Positions 19,067-27,354 of a stretch of 64,000 nt of DNA are shown piece by piece. The position numbers and the translations under genes were made by a program. This DNA is from Niabella sp. GTDB lineage: Bacteria; Bacteroidota; Bacteroidia; Chitinophagales; Chitinophagaceae. Under the pieces are notes generated by a model. The model was not told where the DNA came from. It searched no databases and saw only the letters and a list, made by a program, of their open reading frames with translations. Each line of letters starts with the position of its first letter. The first letter of the stretch is position 1. Location: positions 186,001 through 250,000 of the forward strand of contig NZ_JASLGT010000004.1 in NCBI RefSeq assembly GCF_030150205.1, written 5' to 3'.

Positions 19067-22000
19067 ATGACGTATTGCTTCACGAAAAAAAGGAAAAGAA
19101 TCACAAGGCTGTTGGTGTTGTGTTCTTTCCTGTTTTCACTACCTGTTTTTTTGCAGGCGCAAAAGAATGTTCAGATAAAGGGGACCGTAGTAGATGAAAA
19201 AGGCGCACCTGTTTCGCAGGTTTCGGTGGCGTTAAAAGACTCCGACCGCGGTACCATGACCGATTCTTCCGGGCGGTTTTCCATCCAGGTGCCTGATGGG
19301 AAAGGAACCCTGGTTTTTTCGGCCGTTAGTTATGCCAATACTGAAAAGGTATTGAACGAGGAACGGACGGTGAACGTAGTATTGAAACAGGCATTGAGTG
19401 ATCTGGATGAGATTGTGGTAGTGGGGTATGGAACCCAGCGAAAGCGCGATGTTACAGGAGCTATTTCCTCAATCAGCTCCAAACAAATTGAAGAGCGCCA
19501 GCCCGTTAATTTGTTTGATGCATTGCAGGGGCAGGCTGCCGGGGTATTAGTAGTAAATGACGGTGGCGGAGCCCCTGGGGCAGAAGGATCGATCCAGATC
19601 CGCGGAGCATCTACACTTAATGGTGGCAATGGGCCTTTATATCTTGTAGACGGTGTTATCAACCCCGATGGCGCCCGCATCAACCCCATGGATATCGAGC
19701 GCATCGAAGTGTTGAAAGATGCGGCATCGGCCGCGATTTATGGTGCACGTGCTGCAAATGGTGTCATTATCATTACCACAAAAAAAGGTAAAGAAGGCCG
19801 CGCGAGGATCGATCTGAATTATTCCCGCATTTTTGGAAAGCTTGCACACAAATTGCCGCAAAACAACTCTGCCGAAGTGCGCGAATTCAGAAGAATACAG
19901 TCTGCCAACCCTACCGGTACTACCGGTGGCAATACGGACTCATTAAATCCCGGGTTTAATTCTGATAACGACCTGCAGCAGATCCTGTTGGGTAATCTTG
20001 GAGACCGGCAGCAGCTGAACCTGGGTATCAGCGGCGGACAAAAAGGGCTCAGCTATTATACAGGGGTTAATTACCTGAATGATAAGTCGATCATTTTGAA
20101 CAGTTATATCAAGCGGGTGCAGGTACGAAGCAATATTGAATACCAGGCATCACCCAGACTGAAGTATCTGAGCAATATTTCCATGATGTATCAAACAGGT
20201 AATGAAGTGCCGATTGCCCGAACGGTAGCCGTGGCTTTTGACCGGCCGGCGTTTTCGCTGATCTATTACCCGGATGGCTCGTTAACCAGTTATATCGGAT
20301 CTAAACGTAACCCTGTTGCGAACGCTATATATGAAACCAATAAGACAGATGTGTTCTCTATCCAGTTCGCCAATTCGGTACAATACAAGATCACGAAAGA
20401 CCTGCTGTTTACCACCACGTTTAATGCGATGTTGGATGACCGTCAGAATTTACAATTTTCGCCCCGGTATGTTTCGGCCAACAAAGACCAGAATAATGGG
20501 GTAAACGATGTGCAAAAAGCGTTTTCCTGGGAATATCAGTCCTTCTTTAACTACAACAAAACGTTTAACAGCAACCACAACCTGCAGGCTACATTGGGTG
20601 TGAGCGCAGATAAAAGAAGGTACGACCGGGCACATTCTGAATATGCCAATGTGGTAAGTGAAGAAATCTTTATTACGCAGCCTTCTTATATTACGGCCTC
20701 CAAAACCTATTCGGATGCGGATGTTACAGCCGGGGCAAATTTGTTTGCAAGAGGCAACTATAGCTATAAAGGAAGATATACACTGGCCGGTATTTTCCGC
20801 CGGGATGGTTCTTCCCGTTTTGGCAGCCAGGCACGGTATGGTAATTTTTATTCCGCTTCTGCGGGATGGCGTTTTTCTGATGAACAATTCATGTATTGGG
20901 CAAAAGATGTGTTAAGCGATGGTCGCTTCAGGCTGGGTTTTGGCCAGGTGGGTAATGACCGTATTGGTTCAAACGATTATCTTAATAAAATCATCTTTGC
21001 CGGAAGTTATGCGGGTGTTGGCGGTGCATATACCACGCCTACATTCGGAAATGAAACCGTACACTGGGAAACCACCCAGCAACAAAATGTAGGTTTGGAT
21101 CTGACTTTTTTCCGTGGCCGCTTAACGTTCACTGCAGACTACTATATCAAAACAACAAAAGACCTTCTGTATGAGAAAGCGCTTCCGGGGGAAACAGGCT
21201 TCGATAATGTGAAAGTAAATATTGGCACATTGGAGAATCGCGGACTGGAGTTTTCCGCAAAGGGCACGCCCTTCCTTGCAAAAAGCAGCAGAGGCGTTAC
21301 CTGGGAGATCGGTGGAAATATTTCTTTTGAACGGAATAGCATTAAGAAACTGGGCGACGGTATGCCTTTTATCGTAGCCAATAAATGGTATATCGAAGAG
21401 GGCGGAAGGATCGGTAATTTCTTTGGCTGGAAAAATCTTGGGGTGTACGCCTGGAATGAATCCAATGCATACAATGATAACTGGGAGCGGCTTACAGTGG
21501 TATTGGGTCAGGATGGAAAACCGTTGTATGACAATGGTAAGCCTGTATACACGTTCAACGGACAGCCTTATAACGGGGCCGTACACCAGATGTATGATCC
21601 CGGAGGTAAGCTGCGTGGAGGAGATGTGATCTGGGAAAATATCAACAAAGACAGTCTGATCGATGACCGTGACCGGCAGATACTCGCCAACGCGCAACCT
21701 AAGTTTTACCTGGGCATACTCAATAACCTTACCTACCGGCAATTTTCGTTGTCCTTCCTGGTAAATGCATCTTTTGGTGCCCATGTATACAATGCGTTGC
21801 TGGCGGCGCAAAGTTACCCGTCCAATACCGGCGCCGGCAGCCCCGAAATGGTGTACAATGTATGGAGAAAGCAGGGTGATATTGCCAAATACCCTTATTA
21901 CCCCGAATTTAAAAACAGGGGAAATGAGAAAAAAGATGCCAACAGTATATTCATTGAAGACGGCTCTTTTATACGTCTTTCCAGTCTGCGTCTTTCGTAT

Positions 22001-22201
22001 ATGTTTCTTCCCGGTTTGACCCGGAAGATCTTGTTGAAAGGAGCAACGGTTTATGTGTTCGGCACCAATCTGCTTACCTGGACCAACTACCGGGGATACG
22101 ATCCGGAATTCAGTGCAAGCAATGTATTGCAGCCGGGGTACGACAATGGAAAATATCCCAAAAGAAGGGAATATGGATTTGGAATCAATGTTAACTTTTA
22201 A
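19067..22201 (+). CDS. SusC/RagA-family TonB-dependent outer-membrane transporter (region 2)
   Basis: A 1044-residue transporter. The ATG at 19067 is preferred because it gives a signal peptide (KKRKRITRLLVLCSFLFSLPVFLQAQ); the longer frame begins in the regulatory region. Domains: carboxypeptidase-regulatory-like (IKGTVVDEKGAPVSQVSVAL), SusC signature LDEIVVVGYGTQRKRDVTG, plug with LYLVDGVINPDGARINPMDI and IYGARAANGVIIITTKKG, then barrel ending YGFGINVNF. There is no STN domain, consistent with AraC-type rather than FecR control. susD starts 9 bases later. It heads a long plus-strand block of carbohydrate-active genes whose substrate it presumably imports. Confidence 0.96.
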   Translation: MTYCFTKKRKRITRLLVLCSFLFSLPVFLQAQKNVQIKGTVVDEKGAPVSQVSVALKDSDRGTMTDSSGRFSIQVPDGKGTLVFSAVSYANTEKVLNEERTVNVVLKQALSDLDEIVVVGYGTQRKRDVTGAISSISSKQIEERQPVNLFDALQGQAAGVLVVNDGGGAPGAEGSIQIRGASTLNGGNGPLYLVDGVINPDGARINPMDIERIEVLKDAASAAIYGARAANGVIIITTKKGKEGRARIDLNYSRIFGKLAHKLPQNNSAEVREFRRIQSANPTGTTGGNTDSLNPGFNSDNDLQQILLGNLGDRQQLNLGISGGQKGLSYYTGVNYLNDKSIILNSYIKRVQVRSNIEYQASPRLKYLSNISMMYQTGNEVPIARTVAVAFDRPAFSLIYYPDGSLTSYIGSKRNPVANAIYETNKTDVFSIQFANSVQYKITKDLLFTTTFNAMLDDRQNLQFSPRYVSANKDQNNGVNDVQKAFSWEYQSFFNYNKTFNSNHNLQATLGVSADKRRYDRAHSEYANVVSEEIFITQPSYITASKTYSDADVTAGANLFARGNYSYKGRYTLAGIFRRDGSSRFGSQARYGNFYSASAGWRFSDEQFMYWAKDVLSDGRFRLGFGQVGNDRIGSNDYLNKIIFAGSYAGVGGAYTTPTFGNETVHWETTQQQNVGLDLTFFRGRLTFTADYYIKTTKDLLYEKALPGETGFDNVKVNIGTLENRGLEFSAKGTPFLAKSSRGVTWEIGGNISFERNSIKKLGDGMPFIVANKWYIEEGGRIGNFFGWKNLGVYAWNESNAYNDNWERLTVVLGQDGKPLYDNGKPVYTFNGQPYNGAVHQMYDPGGKLRGGDVIWENINKDSLIDDRDRQILANAQPKFYLGILNNLTYRQFSLSFLVNASFGAHVYNALLAAQSYPSNTGAGSPEMVYNVWRKQGDIAKYPYYPEFKNRGNEKKDANSIFIEDGSFIRLSSLRLSYMFLPGLTRKILLKGATVYVFGTNLLTWTNYRGYDPEFSASNVLQPGYDNGKYPKRREYGFGINVNF

Positions 22202-22210
22202 ATTGACAAA

Positions 22211-23785
22211 ATGAAAAAGCTGAGTTATATCATCATCATATGTATTGTTTGCGCATGCGGGGGCTGTAAGAAGTTTCTTGACCTTTCGCCGCAGGCACAG
22301 GTGGCCCAGAATAAATTCTACAAAAACCTTTACGATGTAAATGCAGCCGTTGCCGGTATGTATGCGGGGTTTCAGGACCAAATGATCGGAGGCAGCGGAA
22401 ATTATAAAGAAAAAGCGCTGATCTGGGGCGATTATCGCTCCGATAATTTCGATCGGTTTTTGAGTTATACAACCATTGCAACTACCGAAATAACAATGAA
22501 TGCGCTGACAACGGATAATGAGTTCTCCGACTGGTCGGGTCTTTATACCGTAATCGGGAGAGCAAATGCCAATATCAAATATATTCCCGGTGCTGCAGCT
22601 TCAGACAGCCGGGTTACAGAGGCCGTAATGAATAAAGCGTTGGCAGAAAGTTATGCAATGCGGGCAATGTGCTATTTCTATATTGTACGGGTTTGGGGCG
22701 ATGCGCCGGTATGGACCACTCCAATGGAAAGTTTGTCGGACTCGCTGGAAAGACCCCGCGTGGAGGCAGCGAAAATAATTGATGAAAGGATCATACCAGA
22801 TCTTACCAATGCGTATTCCCTGGTGGTAAAAAATCAGACACCCTCTGTATGGACACTTGGAGAAAGCGCGATATGCGCGATACTGGCAGATGTATATATG
22901 TGGAAACATGATTATCCCAATGCGATTGTATGGATAAAGAACCTGTTTAAGGCGAAGGGGCCTACCGGCGCTTTGTATGCAGGTGCAAGCGGCGCCAACC
23001 TTCAGCCCCAGGCAACCTGGAAATCGTTGTTCACCATACCCAATACCAGTATTGAATCGATCTGGAGTATCCACTGGGATTTCCTGAAAAATGATTGTGC
23101 CTGTATGATCACATCCTGGACGGCGAATAACAAGCCGATCGTTATGGATATTGATTTATATAACAGCTGGGTGATACCGCAAACGGTAGCTGCTCCCGCT
23201 ACTGTAGATATACGTCCGAAACAAACGATCGATCCCTATTCGGCGAGCGGGGATGCCACTAAATCCAACCGCGACCGCTTTGTGAAATGGTATGCCTCAC
23301 CGGTAAATCCTACGAAAGCCTCCACTGCGGCGGAGCTGGCATTGTACTACTTTAAGGAAGCTCCCGTCTATTTACCGATGTACCGCTTAGCCGATATCTA
23401 TCTTTTATATGCGGAAGCATTGAATGCTACCGGAGATCAGCCCACAGCCTTAAAATACCTGAATTATGTGCGCGTTAGAGCCGGCCTTCCGGCATATGCT
23501 GATGGCAGTGCATCGGTTGCCGACCAGGTATCACTGGCTGATGCGATCCTGAAAGAACGCCAGATGGAGCTGGTTGGTGAAGGTAAAAGATGGTTCGATC
23601 TGGTGCGTACCGGCAACGTGGTAAAAGTAATGGATCCGATATTGAGAAGAAGGCAGATCGCTGCCGGTACTCCTGCGGGAGAGGCTATCGGCTTTAGTGA
23701 TCCAAGAAGGGTCTTCTGGCCCATCAACCGGAGTGTATTGAATGCAAATAAGAAACTGGTTCAAAACCCCGGCTACGGCGGATAA
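22211..23785 (+). CDS. SusD/RagB-family glycan-binding surface lipoprotein (region 2)
   Basis: A 524-residue lipoprotein with lipobox CGGC before KKFLDLSPQAQ. SusD features are the helical block LAESYAMRAMCYFYIVRVWG, LYRLADIYLLYAEALN-type segment near residue 395 (MYRLADIYLLYAEALNATGD), NYVRVRAGLP, LKERQMELVGEGKRWFDLVR and the end KLVQNPGYGG. It partners the SusC immediately upstream and is followed by a FAS1-like lipoprotein 69 bases later. Confidence 0.95.
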   Translation: MKKLSYIIIICIVCACGGCKKFLDLSPQAQVAQNKFYKNLYDVNAAVAGMYAGFQDQMIGGSGNYKEKALIWGDYRSDNFDRFLSYTTIATTEITMNALTTDNEFSDWSGLYTVIGRANANIKYIPGAAASDSRVTEAVMNKALAESYAMRAMCYFYIVRVWGDAPVWTTPMESLSDSLERPRVEAAKIIDERIIPDLTNAYSLVVKNQTPSVWTLGESAICAILADVYMWKHDYPNAIVWIKNLFKAKGPTGALYAGASGANLQPQATWKSLFTIPNTSIESIWSIHWDFLKNDCACMITSWTANNKPIVMDIDLYNSWVIPQTVAAPATVDIRPKQTIDPYSASGDATKSNRDRFVKWYASPVNPTKASTAAELALYYFKEAPVYLPMYRLADIYLLYAEALNATGDQPTALKYLNYVRVRAGLPAYADGSASVADQVSLADAILKERQMELVGEGKRWFDLVRTGNVVKVMDPILRRRQIAAGTPAGEAIGFSDPRRVFWPINRSVLNANKKLVQNPGYGG

Positions 23786-23854
23786 AAAAACAGAAAATGG
23801 CCCGGTTGCAGGTACAGGGATGCAGGGCTATTGAACACCATAAAATATCAACAG

Positions 23855-24652
23855 ATGAAAATATTAAAAATCACTATCAACAGCATCCTGATGTTTGCAG
23901 CGATCGCAACTTTTCTTCCGGGATGTAAGAAACTGCTGGGATTAGAAAGGCAGACGAATTATGATTATAAAAAGAAAACGCTGGATCCGAATATCAATAT
24001 GACGGCTAAAGAGTTTTTACTAAAAAGAGCCGATGGTACACCGGATGCACCCAATGATACGGTATTCCGGTGGATGAAAAAGGGACTGGACTATTGCGGG
24101 TTCGATCTTTCGGAGTATGAAAAGGAGGGGAGAACATTTATATTTCTGCATAATGATGCCGTAAGGGGATTTAATAGCTCCGGCGTTATGGATAAAGGAT
24201 TATTTTTTACATTCCCGATCGTGAACCTGGATGGTAATGGCAACCCGATCATCAACCCGACTACTGGTCTGCCTCAAACGCATCCCGCTACCGGGTGGGA
24301 AGAGTATTCAAAGGAAACGGTAAAGAAATTTTTCCTCTATCTCATTGGCCAGGGCATTTATAACTACTATGATCTGGGAGCGGAGAACAAATACCTGCAA
24401 TCCTTGCTACCTCCTAATAGTACTACAACAAAAGAATCATTGCTGGGCTACTGGGATCCCTCGCTGCCTGGTTTTAATCCTGCAGGCGGAAACGGGTTTG
24501 ATCCACAAGGGAAATTTACACTGCGGATCCAGAACAATGCGGATATTGCACCAATTGTGTTCAATGACCGTACCAACAGCCGTTCCATTGGATTTGTCGC
24601 CACTAATGGAGTCGTACATGTATACGGAGCGGCACTGTACCCTTCGAAATAA
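23855..24652 (+). CDS. FAS1-like (fasciclin-like) lipoprotein accompanying SusCD
   Basis: A 265-residue lipoprotein from ATG 23855 (lipobox FLPGC, then KKLLGLE). I base the FAS1 suggestion on RTFIFLHNDAVRGF, which resembles the early 'ptndAf' block, and on the end GFVATNGVVHVYGAALYPS, which resembles the FAS1 closing motif NGviHvvd-vLlP. The central part is divergent, with a long insert (DGNGNPIINPTTGLPQTHPA). Fasciclin-like lipoproteins are found next to SusCD pairs in Chitinophagaceae and are presumed to be surface-located, but their role is not established. It sits between susD and GH2, so it may act in glycan capture or adhesion. Confidence 0.6.
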   Translation: MKILKITINSILMFAAIATFLPGCKKLLGLERQTNYDYKKKTLDPNINMTAKEFLLKRADGTPDAPNDTVFRWMKKGLDYCGFDLSEYEKEGRTFIFLHNDAVRGFNSSGVMDKGLFFTFPIVNLDGNGNPIINPTTGLPQTHPATGWEEYSKETVKKFFLYLIGQGIYNYYDLGAENKYLQSLLPPNSTTTKESLLGYWDPSLPGFNPAGGNGFDPQGKFTLRIQNNADIAPIVFNDRTNSRSIGFVATNGVVHVYGAALYPSK

Positions 24653-24694
24653 TGGGTTGCCTGCATGCTTTTTTATTAATCAGAGAAGGCTTTT

Positions 24695-27190
24695 ATGTTC
24701 ACCAGTCAAAACAAAAAACAAGTATTTTATTACCGGGTATTATTACCGGTGTATATCCTGGCATTGTTATTATGTAATAACAAGGCTTCCGCCCAGCAAA
24801 GTAGCCGGCTGATCCGGAACTGGCAATTCCTGAAACAGGACCTGGGAGGTATATGGGAAGCCGTACGGCCTGTGAAGGAGGGCAACCCGGAAAGCGTTCC
24901 GTTGTGGACCAATGTTACATTGCCGCACTGTGTGAATGCCCGGGATGCGGTGGACCCTGATGAAAATTATTACCAGGGGCCGGCCTGGTACCGTACGCAG
25001 CTTGCCATTAAAAATCCTTATACAAACGGACGTACCCTCCTGCATTTTGAAGGCGCGGGACAAAAAACGGAAGTATATGTATATACCACAAAGGTGGCCA
25101 CGCATGTGGGGGGCTACGATGAGTGGACCGCCGATATTACCGATGCGGTAAATGCTTTTCTGAAACAGGACAGCCTGGTAAAGCAATTCAAAGGAAAGGT
25201 GCCGGTGTCCATTCGCAGTGATAATTCGCGCGACCTGGAAATGATTCCTTCCGATCTGTCGGATTTTAATCTCTACGGCGGCCTGTACCGCTATCTCAAC
25301 CTGGTGTATACACCGGCTGTTTCCCTGGATAAAGTGTTTGCAGAAGCAGCAGCGGATAAAGATGGTAAAACGGGTACTGTAAAGGTGCGCACCCGGTTGT
25401 ATAACCCGGCCGCGGTTACCGGTGAGGCGGAGATGACGCTGCAATTGCTGGATCCGAACGGAAAGGAGCTGCAGAAGATCAGTAAAAAAAGCAACCTCAA
25501 TGGTGACTACCGCTTTGATGAGCTGAAAGTAAACCGGCCACAACTGTGGGCGCCGGAGACGCCGGTATTGTATACATTGGTTACCACTATTCGTACCCGT
25601 GGTGATAACTATGCAGAACAGACAAAAATAGGATTCCGGAATTTTGAATTTGTAAAACATGGGCCCTTCCTGCTGAACGGTAAGCGGCTTTTATTAAGAG
25701 GCACCCACCGGCACGAGGATCACGCAGGTGTGGCCGCTGCCATGACGGAGCAAATGATGCGCGATGAAATGATCTCCATGAAGGAAATGGGCGTGAATTT
25801 TATCCGGTTGGGACATTACCAGCAATCGCGCATCATTCTGAATTTATGCGACAGCCTGGGGATCCTGGTATGGGAAGAGATACCCTGGTGCCGGGGCGGG
25901 CTGGGAGGTGATGTATACAAAGAGCAGGCCCGGCGCATGCTCACCAACATGATCGAACAGCATTACAATCATCCGTCGGTGATCATCTGGGGGCTTGGAA
26001 ATGAGAACGACTGGCCGGGCGATTTTCCGGAGTTTGATAAAGAAAAGATCCGGCAGTTTATGAAAGCGCTGAATGATCTTTCGCATCGTCTGGACCCTTC
26101 GCGTAAAACCGCTATCCGTCGTTGCGATTTTTGTAAGGACATTGTAGATGTGTATTCTCCTTCCATCTGGGCAGGCTGGTACCGCGGTATTTATACGGAG
26201 TATAAGGAAGTAACAAAAGCGGAATTTGATAAGGTAGATCATTTCTTACATGTAGAATGGGGCGGCGATAGCCATGCCGGACGTCATTCTGAAAACCCGG
26301 ATAAATCCCTGCAGAATATCAAGGCGAGCGGCGCTGCCGATGAGCGTGCCGGCGATGCTTCTTTATATGGCGGCGCAGCCCGCGCTTCGAAGGACGGAGA
26401 CTGGAGTGAGACCTATCTCTGTAACCTGGTAGACTGGCATCTCAAGGAACAGGAAACCATGCCCTGGCTTACCGGTACGGCTCAATGGCCGTTCAAGGAT
26501 TTTTCTACACCGGTGCGCCCGGATAATCCCATCCCGTATATGAATCAGAAAGGAGTGGTGGAACGAGATCTTACAAAAAAAGAAGCATATTATGTATTCC
26601 AGTCTTACTGGACCAACAAACCCATGGTGCATATTTACGGGCATACCTGGCCCGTGCGCTGGGGGAATGAAGATGAAGAAAAGATGATCAAAGTATATTC
26701 CAATTGTGATGTGGCGGAATTATTTGTAAATGGTAAATCCCTGGGAAGTAAAAAAAGGAATAGCCAGGATTTTCCTGCCTCCGGCCTGCGTTGGAATGTG
26801 CCGTTGAAAAAAGGAACATACCTGGTTAAAGTGGTAGCAAAAAAAGGAAAAGAAACGGTTACCGATGAAATCCGTTTTGAATACCAAACCGAAAAGTGGA
26901 CAAAACCCGCGCGTGTGGAATTAAAGAAAATAAAAGAAGAAGCGGGTATTATTACACTTCAGGCGCAACTGTTAGACGATAAGGGCGTGCCTTGCCTGGA
27001 TGCAATGGACTGGATCCGTTTTGGATCAACCGGCGATGGCCGCTTACTGGATGACCTGGGAACCTCCTCCGGATCCAGGTATGTACAGTGTTACAACGGC
27101 CGGGCGCTGATCAGTGTAGAGAAAGGAAAAGACCGGGTGGTGGTAAGCGCAGTATCCGGTAAATTGCCTATGGCATTCCTGGATCTGTAA
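24695..27190 (+). CDS. GH2-family beta-glycosidase (beta-galactosidase-like)
   Basis: An 831-residue exported enzyme (signal peptide ending NNKASAQ). Domains: N-terminal jelly-roll (WTNVTLPHCVNARDAVDP, GPAWYRTQLAI), Ig-like domain, TIM barrel with RLLLRGTHRHEDHAG, VNFIRLGHYQQS, acid/base motif WGLGNENDW (E437) and nucleophile motif HVEWGGD (E521), then DUF4982-like and further beta domains (VYSNCDVAELFVNGKSLGSK; FGSTGDGRLLDDLGTS). GH2 covers beta-galactosidases, glucuronidases, mannosidases and others; the exact specificity is not settled by these motifs. It starts 42 bases after the FAS1-like gene. Confidence 0.92.
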   Translation: MFTSQNKKQVFYYRVLLPVYILALLLCNNKASAQQSSRLIRNWQFLKQDLGGIWEAVRPVKEGNPESVPLWTNVTLPHCVNARDAVDPDENYYQGPAWYRTQLAIKNPYTNGRTLLHFEGAGQKTEVYVYTTKVATHVGGYDEWTADITDAVNAFLKQDSLVKQFKGKVPVSIRSDNSRDLEMIPSDLSDFNLYGGLYRYLNLVYTPAVSLDKVFAEAAADKDGKTGTVKVRTRLYNPAAVTGEAEMTLQLLDPNGKELQKISKKSNLNGDYRFDELKVNRPQLWAPETPVLYTLVTTIRTRGDNYAEQTKIGFRNFEFVKHGPFLLNGKRLLLRGTHRHEDHAGVAAAMTEQMMRDEMISMKEMGVNFIRLGHYQQSRIILNLCDSLGILVWEEIPWCRGGLGGDVYKEQARRMLTNMIEQHYNHPSVIIWGLGNENDWPGDFPEFDKEKIRQFMKALNDLSHRLDPSRKTAIRRCDFCKDIVDVYSPSIWAGWYRGIYTEYKEVTKAEFDKVDHFLHVEWGGDSHAGRHSENPDKSLQNIKASGAADERAGDASLYGGAARASKDGDWSETYLCNLVDWHLKEQETMPWLTGTAQWPFKDFSTPVRPDNPIPYMNQKGVVERDLTKKEAYYVFQSYWTNKPMVHIYGHTWPVRWGNEDEEKMIKVYSNCDVAELFVNGKSLGSKKRNSQDFPASGLRWNVPLKKGTYLVKVVAKKGKETVTDEIRFEYQTEKWTKPARVELKKIKEEAGIITLQAQLLDDKGVPCLDAMDWIRFGSTGDGRLLDDLGTSSGSRYVQCYNGRALISVEKGKDRVVVSAVSGKLPMAFLDL

Positions 27191-27354
27191 AATGGCCGGA
27201 AACCATTAAGCTGTTAAGGAAGGTTAAGCGAAGATCTGTTCTTAATGGTTTAATAAGGACGTGGTAGCGGCCTGATGGCCACCCCATCGGGGCAACATAT
27301 CGGTAGAACAGGTTTTTAACACAAAACAAAGCCCCGTAGGGGCGGCATATAGAA
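27191..27354. repeat. Two copies of a GC-rich palindromic intergenic repeat before the GH95 gene
   Basis: Copy 1 is ccccatcgggg with tail caacatatcggtagaa (27282-27308). Copy 2 is gccccgtaggggc with tail ggcatatagaa (27331-27354), ending directly at the GH95 ATG. The same pattern (GC-rich palindrome, then AYAT-GGTAGAA) recurs at 39661 and 60795-60950. Function is unknown; copy 2 would put a hairpin at the translation start. Confidence 0.75.

Noticed and set aside
21122..22381. 419-codon minus-strand ORF opposite the second susC and susD
   Set aside because: It is antisense to two clear genes with strong domain motifs and has no domain of its own; long shadows occur in such codon usage.
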